NCBI RefSeq assembly: GCF_019393635.1
Contig: NC_057866.1
Location: 225,831,359 to 225,895,358, forward strand
From: Dromiciops gliroides
Lineage: Eukaryota; Chordata; Mammalia; Microbiotheria; Microbiotheriidae
DNA length: 64,000 bases
Direction: 5' to 3'
Under the pieces are notes generated by a model, which was not told where the DNA came from, ran no database searches, and worked only from the letters and a program-made list of their open reading frames with translations. How positions within the stretch are numbered: position 1 is the first letter of the stretch; each line of letters starts with the position of its first letter. Made by a program: the position numbers and the translations under genes. Below are positions 57,170 to 64,000 of this stretch, piece by piece.

Positions 57170-58270
57170 TTTTTCTTTGAGAGTTCATTTATAACTTTTT
57201 CACTTTTTTTCTGAGATTAAGTTATTTAAGAGATCATTTATTTTTGTGTAAATTGGGGCATTTTATATTGTCATAAGTATTCATCCAAGTTTTGATTTGG
57301 TAGAGCATGTAATTGGGCAGGATTGTTTCTGATAGTTTCCTTTATTTCTCAATCATTTTGAATTTTCCCTTTTTTATTTGGCTTTCCTCTTAACAGGTTG
57401 TTGTTTAAAACTCCTACTTTTCTTTTCTTTTCTTTTTTTTTTTTTAGTGAGGCATTTGGGGTTAAGTGACTTGCCCAGGGTCACACAGCTAGTAAATGTT
57501 AAGTGTCTGAGGCCGAATTTGAACTCAGGTCCTCCTGACTCCAGGGCTGGTGCTCTATCCACTGTGCCACCTAACTGACCCTAAACTCCTACTTTTTAAT
57601 GGGGATTTTTGCCTTCAGTTTTATTAATCACTTCTTTGATTTTTCAGAATTTCTACTGTGGTATTTAATTGTCACTTTTTAATTTGTTGATTTTGTTTGT
57701 TTTTTGTTTTTAATTGCATGCTCAATTCATGGATTTATCCTTTATCTGTTATTGATGAAAGCATTTAGAGACACAAATTTTCATCAAAGGATTGCTTTAG
57801 CTGCATCCCATGTTTTTGTATACTATCTCATTATTACCATATTCTCTGATAAAATTTTCTGTTTCTATGATTTGTTTTTTGACCCAATTTTAAAGGATTG
57901 CATTTAATCTCTAATTAGTTTTTAATTCTTTACTCATAGGCCTCTTACTGAATATATTCTTATTGTATTGTGTTAAGTAAAGAATTTGTTTAGTATTTCT
58001 GCTTTTCTGTATTGGTTTAGAAATTTTTTTTGCCCCAATCAATACATGGCCGATTTTTGTGAATATGCCATGCACAGATGAGAAATATATAAACTCGCTT
58101 CCATTCCCATTCATTCCTATCCCTAATTTTTCTAAAATTCAAGTCCTTAACTTTCTTATTTACCTTTTTGTTCAATTAGTCTAGGTCTGAATGGGTTTTA
58201 TTGTCTGTTTCTCTCTGTAATTCCATTATTTCTTTATGCATTTATATTACAATTCAACTACTTTTCACAT
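57170..58270 (-). repeat. L1 ORF2-region fragment, interrupted by a SINE
   Basis: Reverse strand of a marsupial-type L1 ORF2 C-terminal region from memory ('GTTTTTAATTCTTTACTC', 'CATGGCCGATTTTTGTG', 'TTAGTCTAGGTCTGAATGGG'). Many stops, non-functional. Split at 57408-57596 by a SINE. Confidence 0.7.
57422..57582 (-). repeat. tRNA-derived marsupial SINE inside L1
   Basis: Reverse copy. TSD AAACTCCTACTTTT at 57408-57421 and 57583-57596. Confidence 0.93.
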
Positions 58271-58382
58271 TAAGCCAATCTGAGACAATCAAATCTTCTA
58301 CTTTCAAATCTTCTACTTTTTCACTATACCACCCTCCTCAATTCCTAAAATTGAAAGTACCTACTTTAAAAAGTAATGTGTG

Positions 58383-58524
58383 GGGGCAGCTAGATGGTGC
58401 AGTGGATAGAGCACCAGCCCTGGAGTCAGGAGTACCTGAGTTAAAATCCGGCCTCAGGCACTTAACACTTACTAGCTGTGTGACCTTAGGCAAGTCACTT
58501 GACCCCAATTGCCTCACTAAAAAA
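58383..58524 (+). repeat. tRNA-derived marsupial SINE with 15-bp TSD
   Basis: TSD AAAAAGTAATGTGTG at 58368-58382 and 58525-58539, identical. Shares 'GGAGTCAGGAGTACC' and 'GCCTCACTA' with the copy at 16183-16333. Confidence 0.93.
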
Positions 58525-58539
58525 AAAAAGTAATGTGTG

Positions 58540-59330
58540 ATCCATTAGCATACTGTCTTATATTGAGCTAGTAATCAAAAAGTTATCTAAAGGTTTTTAT
58601 GTATGATTTTGTTGTCATTATTAATTTTAACCAGAGGTGTCTTTATAGGGCCTAAAGGATTATCTTATGTGGCAGTAAAAGGACCTATATTTAGTATTTT
58701 TTCAGGACCTTGTCTTGGGTACCTGCTGATTACTTATGTACATGTCCATCAGTGGTTACAAATAAGACATACTTTAAAAGGAAGCAGACAAGTTAGACAA
58801 ATGTCAGCTGTAACAGATGGAGTCAAGATAGTGAAAGTTGTTATCCACAAAGCACTAGCTAGTCACTATAATAATCTTAGCACTGTGTGAGATTCTGTAG
58901 AGGACACAAGACCAGCCCCAGAAACAATAAGAAAACAATGTACAGGTTGCATTTCCAAACTCATAGTACAATTTTAAGCTTTAATAGACTTTTCTAATTT
59001 AATAGCTGAAAATCAAATGTAGTAGCAGTAATTCTTTGGACTCAATAATAGAATGGATGGGACTGTTTCAGCTTCTTAAATTTAAATAAAGAGACAGTAA
59101 GACAGTGTAGAGATTAGGGTAAATGTTGGTAGAATCTGGGTTGAGGATCTGCCTCTGACCCATATTTAGCTATATGACCATGAGAAAATCACTACATCAG
59201 TTAAAGGAATTTCCACACCATCATTTCCATACCTTGAAAGGTCAGATCAGACTGTGTAGTCCCCAATAAAATACAGTAATGAATTTTATAAGCAAATCAC
59301 TTCATTGGCTTTGCATTAAAAATGAAGTCA
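58540..59330 (+). other. ELOVL6 intron with an unexplained 95-codon open frame
   Basis: Frame 58603-58890 (starts MILLSLLILTRGV) resembles no protein I know and has no splice or promoter support. A MIR-like piece lies at about 59100-59250. Confidence 0.35.
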
Positions 59331-59332
59331 CT

Positions 59333-59483
59333 ATATATAGATATAACCTATATCAGATTACCTGCTGTCTAGGGGAGGGGGGAGGGAGGGAGAAAAATCT
59401 GAAATTGTAAAGCTTGTATAAACAAAAGTTGAGAACTATCTTTACATGTAACGGAAAAAAATAAAATACCTTATGTAAAAAAA
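59333..59483 (+). repeat. 5'-truncated L1, 3' end with A tail
   Basis: G-rich tract (59374-59392), L1 end as at 1028-1113, then an A tail. TSD AAAAATGAAGTCACT at 59318-59332 and 59484-59498. Confidence 0.92.
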
Positions 59484-59498
59484 AAAAATGAAGTCACT

Positions 59499-59985
59499 TT
59501 GCTTCTATTCTCAACAACATACTCAACTAATTTGAAAAGTAGGAGTCTAGAAGATCCAAATTATTAACTGGTTCCAAAAGTCACTCACAGTTTGTGTTTC
59601 CTGGAGAAAAACAGGAGAGAATCATTAGAAGGTGATGTTATCTAGGGCTTGGTTCTGAGCCCAGAGTTATTTCAAATTCTTCACAGTCAATTGAGTACTG
59701 GTACAGAGTGTTCATTAAATGCTCAGTAAGTTTACAGATGGCACTAAGATTGAGGAAGAGGTCCTTTTGAACACATTTGAGATGGTAGGCCAACCACGAC
59801 AACATTTTTAATAGTGGAAAAGATTGACCTCATCAGTTTTCTGGAGTTGTGGATGGTCATTTTGTTAGACAATGTTCTTAGAACTTTCAAAGTGGTTTGA
59901 ATTAACAGTATTGATGATATTCGTTGATTAGGGAGTCAGCTCCTGTGAAGCCCACTGATACAAAATTCCATTTGATCTCATCAGC
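59499..59985 (+). other. ELOVL6 intron, nothing recognised
   Basis: Words like 'GTTTACAGATGGCACTAAG' suggest a worn CR1/L3 piece around 59720-59800. Not certain. Confidence 0.35.
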
Positions 59986-59989
59986 TCTT

Positions 59990-60865
59990 ACAGATGCACT
60001 GATCTTTGTGCTAATTATTCCCATATCTAACTTATTCAGCCCTACCCTCTCTACTCACCTCCCATCTCACATCTCCAACTCTCTATTGGACTTCACACAT
60101 TGGATATCATCCCATAGACATTTTAAACATTTCCAAAACTGAATTCATTGTCTCTCCCCTCAAACCCATCTCCATTCCAAATTTCCCTATTACTGGCAAG
60201 GGCACAACCGTTCTCCCAGTCCCCCAGGCTCACAACCTAGGTGTCATCCTTGACTCTTTACTCTTATCCTCCATATCCAATGATTTTACCTTAATAATGT
60301 TTCACATATGTGCCCTTCCCTCCTCTCTACCCCTGTCACCATGCTGGTTCAGACCCTCAACTCTTCACACTGGGAATGCAATCACCTGCTATTGGGTCTG
60401 ACTGCCCCAAGTCTCTTCCCCACTCCATTCTATCCTCTACTGGACCACCACAATGATTTTCCTCAAGTGCAAATTCAACCATGTGACTCCCTATCACCTA
60501 CAGGATGAAATGCAAAATCCTCTGTTTGACATTCAAAGCCCTTCATAACTGAACCTCTTTTCCCTTCCAACTTTCCTATCATCTCATACTTTACTCCCTA
60601 CCATGCACTCTTCAAACCAGTGACTCTACCTTCCTTACTGTTCCTAGCAGAATATACTCCATTTCTCAACTCGAGGCATTTTCTCTATTTCCCATACCTG
60701 GAATGCTCTCCCTTCTCATTGGGATAGGGTCTTGGATTTGGAATTACGGAGACAAGGGTTCAAATCTCACTATTCTCACTATTCTCACTATTCTCACTAG
60801 CTGTATAACCTTGAGCAAGTCACCTGACTTCTCTGTGCCTCAGTTTTCTTACCTGTCTAAATTCT
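59990..60865 (+). repeat. L2 LINE 3' region followed by a MIR piece
   Basis: L2 order from 'GGACTTCACACATTGG' through 'CACAACCTAGGTGTCATCC', 'CTCTGTTTGACATTCAAAGC' to 'TACCTGGAATGCTCTCC' (about 60712). Then a forward MIR (60715-60865) with 'GAGCAAGTCACCTGAC' and four tandem copies of CTCACTATT-like 9-mers (60766-60799). Confidence 0.8.
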
Positions 60866-60937
60866 GGAGGCAAACCTGGCTAGTTCTCTTTCAAAACTTC
60901 CATGTCAGTATGGTGCTATGGAATTGAATAATGGCTA

Positions 60938-61930
60938 TTGTGTGGGGAAGGTTACAATCTGGGATTGGAAAAAGATTTATTCAGTGTAATGTTACAGAGA
61001 AACTTGGGCATCTTTTGGGCTTTAAATCCAAGGAGGAGTTTAGGGAGCTGTGGAAATTTATTTTGATTTGGGGACCCTACCTTTAGGCTGAGATTAGAAA
61101 GCCTTAGGCCCTCAGGGTCTCTTCTGTGTGGGAGGTGCTGGTGCCCCTCCCCCTCTGCTTCAGCTGAGCCAAAAAGCCCCATGGGCTGGGGGAAAAAAGC
61201 CCCTAGCTCCCACCTACCTGAGCAGAGCTATCCAAGAGATCCTGGGCTCGTACAGACCAGGCTCTGGCATAGCCTTGCTGAGGCACATGATTCTCGAGTG
61301 CACACCACGCCCCCCCCTCCCCCGCCCCCAGCCGCAGCCCTGGCTGGCAGATTAGCTTGGTGTGTGGGTGCAAAAAGCCCCGAGATTAGAAAGGGGGGCT
61401 GACAGGAGGACTGAAGGGGAGGCTGAGAAGAGGACTGGAGGCTGGCTGACAAGATTAGAGGGGCAGCAGACGAGAGACGGGGGCTGCAAGGATGCAGGAG
61501 AAGGCTAAAAGACTAGGAGCAGAGAAAAGAGAGGCTGAAGGGCAGACTGACAGAGCAAACAGACAAAAAGACAGAAGGTCAGTGAGAGAGAAACACAGGG
61601 ATTCAGTGGTGGTGGTAGTAAGGCTAGGAAAGTTAGAAGCCAGGGGATTTACCAAGTGAAAGGGGCTCAGAGTTAGAATAAAGGACCTGAGTGCCCTAAG
61701 GCAAGAGGCAGCTAAGGCCCTTATTGTATTAAAAAAGTTCCAGGTGCTACAGGTGGGAAAGAGGCGAGCCTCAGTGCAGTCAGGTTGTACATTTTATTTC
61801 TCTGTATTCTTAATTTTAAATTGTATCTCATAAATACACTCTGCTTTGATTATTTAGTTAAAAGGCTTCTTAATCCTTTGCTATCAATTTTGGGAGTGGA
61901 GCAGTGTGGTAGAACTTTATAAACGGCCCA
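60938..61930 (+). repeat. LTR-like block (endogenous retrovirus)
   Basis: GC-rich segment (61120-61450) followed by purine-rich AGACAGA/GAGAGA text (61450-61640), AATAAA at 61677-61682, and 'TTTTGGGAGTGGAGC' near 61888. This composition fits marsupial retroviral LTRs I recall. No coding retroviral sequence or TSD was found, so edges and class are tentative. An alternative is a small CpG-rich regulatory region. Confidence 0.45.
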
Positions 61931-62440
61931 TATTAATAAGTTAATAGCAGTCAGATAGCCAGTCAGTCAACAATCCCAGATCAAGTACCCCAGTCAGCTT
62001 TAGCCCCCAAATTAGGCCCAGACAATTCAAAATATTTCTTCATTTGAATGGTGACTGCAGCAGGACTTATGGCCCAATTATAATTTTTCTAAAGTTATAA
62101 TTTTTCATAAGTCCTATTATATAATTTTTCTAGCTAATAATTTTTTTAACAGAGCCTCTGTATTATGTATCCTTGAGGGGCTCCTAGCATCTACCTTATA
62201 TTACCATATGTAATATATATGGGACATATTTTTAGAGTTACAGAGATCTAGGTAGAAAATCCTGTAAATTGTGCTTCCAGTTGTAATTGTACTTTAAGAA
62301 AAATTCAAACTTACAAAACAGATAAATTAATGAATTGTTATTTTGGTTAACACAAGGATTAGTTAGCCACAAGTTTGTTTTAAATAGTAAGTGTCCCATA
62401 AGTGTGCTGAAACTACTTACCTTCTTACCTTGACACAGAT
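61931..62440 (+). other. ELOVL6 intron, nothing recognised
   Basis: AT-rich. May include the end of the LTR-like block. Confidence 0.35.
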
Positions 62441-62444
62441 TTAT

Positions 62445-62565
62445 TGATTTTTTTTTTCTTGGAGCAATGAGGGTTAAGTGACTTGCCTAGAGTCACACAG
62501 CTAGTAAGTGTTTGAGACCGGATTTGAACTCAGGTCCTCCTGAATCCAGGGCTGCTGCTTTATAA
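62445..62565 (-). repeat. tRNA-derived marsupial SINE, 5' end rearranged
   Basis: Reverse copy with T run, 'GGAGCAATGAGGGTTAAGTG' and core. It breaks off at GCTGCTTTATAAAGAGGCAGC instead of ending CCACCTAGCTGCCCC. Confidence 0.8.
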
Positions 62566-64000
62566 AGAGGCAGCATGTCACAGTGCCACCATATTGGCAA
62601 AGATGATAAAAAAAGTAAAATTACAATTGTTGGATGGAGCAAGACAGACATTAATGTAACTTATTAAGGTAGCTAGCACATGTTAAAGGTTTAATAAATG
62701 CTTGTCAACTGATCAATTGGAGTCCAACTATTCTGGAAAACAATTTGGAACTATACCCAGAAAATCATAACCAGTTGAATAGTCTTTGACCTAGTGAAAC
62801 ACCCTTAGTAGGTATATAATTGAAAGGTAAAAGGACTCAGGTACAGAAATAATTATTGCAGCACTTCTTATTGTCACAAAAGCTGAATAAACTGGGTTAA
62901 ATTCCAACTCTGACTCCTGCTGACTGTGTGACCCTGGGCAAGTCCCTTAACCTCCTCAATGTCCAAGGACATTCTCTAAAACTATACCTTGCAGAACAGG
63001 TATGAATCTGTGTTGGTAGGATTTTGAATGAATGAACAAATGAATGATTTATTATGCATGTAGAAGAAATCTATTGCATCAATCCAGATACAACTTCCAA
63101 TTTTTTTTCCTACCCACTAGGGTTCTGAATATAATATAATTCTCCGATGACTTGCAGTCATCTATTCAGGTTTTTCTGGCTGAAAGTACCAAGAAATCCA
63201 GTGTGTTCTCAGTGAGCTGAGGATTCCTTTCATACTAAGCCTTGCTGACTTAGAAGTCAGGTGATAAATGGGTTTGTTGGTTAGGCCTTTCTTGCAGGTA
63301 GTTGTGAAGAAATGATAGTTGCATAAATTTTGTTTTTATGTCTCTATAGAGACATAAAAAGCATAACTGTAAGTGGGAAAATATGATGCTTTCTTTTATA
63401 CACTAGACTTTGAGTGAAACTGGTACATTGGACAGCCTCCAGTTTACAGGAGCACACATACATCTGTTAATATGAGATACTAGGCTGGAATACTGTCCCA
63501 GTGAATGGCTATTGGAGTGCCCAGGCTGTGGTCACTCTCAGGAATGTGCCTTCTCCATCTGTAGCTATAGATTTAGCTGCTACTGAAGTTTATCACAGCT
63601 GCCTAATGCTACCTCAGCCCCAGGGTTGGTGTGATGAGAACCCCCAGCCTGACTTTATTCTCAGACTTTTTCCTTATTTCTTTATCAGCCTTCCTTTCCA
63701 AGTGATGCTCACACTCCCAGCTACTGTGACAAGATTCCCAACATAGTTTGCATCTGGTGCTCTGAAGTGTTAATGACAGATTCATGAGACTTCACGAGTA
63801 GAAGGAATGGATCTTACTCCCATCCTTTGTGTTTCCTAAGATACATTATTATTCTCCATGGGTAGGAGGACAACTGGGATAGTGGCATATCACAGGAACA
63901 AAGAAAAGAGTGACTATCAAGGAATACTGTTAAATGCAGTAAAGGGAGGTTTTAAGTGGGTAATGGCAAAGTATGAAGTAATGAAGGCAATAAGTGGAAA
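62566..64000 (+). other. ELOVL6 intron to window end
   Basis: Forward MIR-like piece at about 62895-63000 ('TGACTGTGTGACCCTGGG'). The 81-codon frame at 63501-63746 lies in unique-looking sequence and matches nothing I recognise. No ELOVL6 exon 2 seen before the end. Confidence 0.45.

Overview
This is vertebrate nuclear DNA and almost certainly marsupial. It has long non-coding stretches, dense interspersed repeats and one CpG-rich promoter region. About twenty copies or fragments belong to a tRNA-derived SINE family typical of marsupials. RTE/BovB-type, L2, L3/CR1 and L1 LINE pieces with marsupial-type 3' ends are also present. The 'ACCCCAATTGCC' SINE subtype resembles WSINE1 of Australian marsupials. 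That finer placement rests on recall of repeat families, not on a search.

I can support one protein-coding gene, ELOVL6 (fatty-acid elongase 6, very-long-chain acyl-CoA condensing enzyme of the ER), on the + strand. Only its first coding exon is present (coding part 20217-20305, 29 codons plus two bases). It lies in a GC/CpG-rich region (about 19.4-22.4 kb) that is very likely the promoter. I found no second coding exon, so the rest of the window (20306-64000) reads as one large intron of at least 43.7 kb. Catalytic parts of the enzyme, including the HxxHH box, are encoded outside the window.

Layout. 1-19.4 kb: upstream flank, filled with LINE and SINE remnants, a 208-bp mariner-type MITE (7162-7369) and a GGAA microsatellite of about 376 bp. 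19.4-22.4 kb: promoter, first coding exon and CpG-rich start of the intron, including a run of 29 G. 22.4-26.1 kb: mostly unique intron with a candidate regulatory element (two CCAAT boxes and a perfect TGACGTCA) near 25.9 kb. 26-64 kb: intron with a hAT-like transposon split by L1, several L1/L2/CR1 pieces, two or three LTR-like blocks, a 250-bp duplication (46.1 and 47.8 kb) and a palindromic microsatellite near 54.9 kb.

I saw no tRNA, rRNA, CRISPR array, operon or bacterial-type system. I also saw no convincing new multi-gene system. The most informative structures are the repeat biology (a SINE tail matching an RTE 3' end, nested insertions, a target site present three times) and the candidate cis-regulatory sites of ELOVL6. 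Repeat names and most boundaries come from reading the sequence and remembered family features, and are approximate unless a target-site duplication (TSD) is given.
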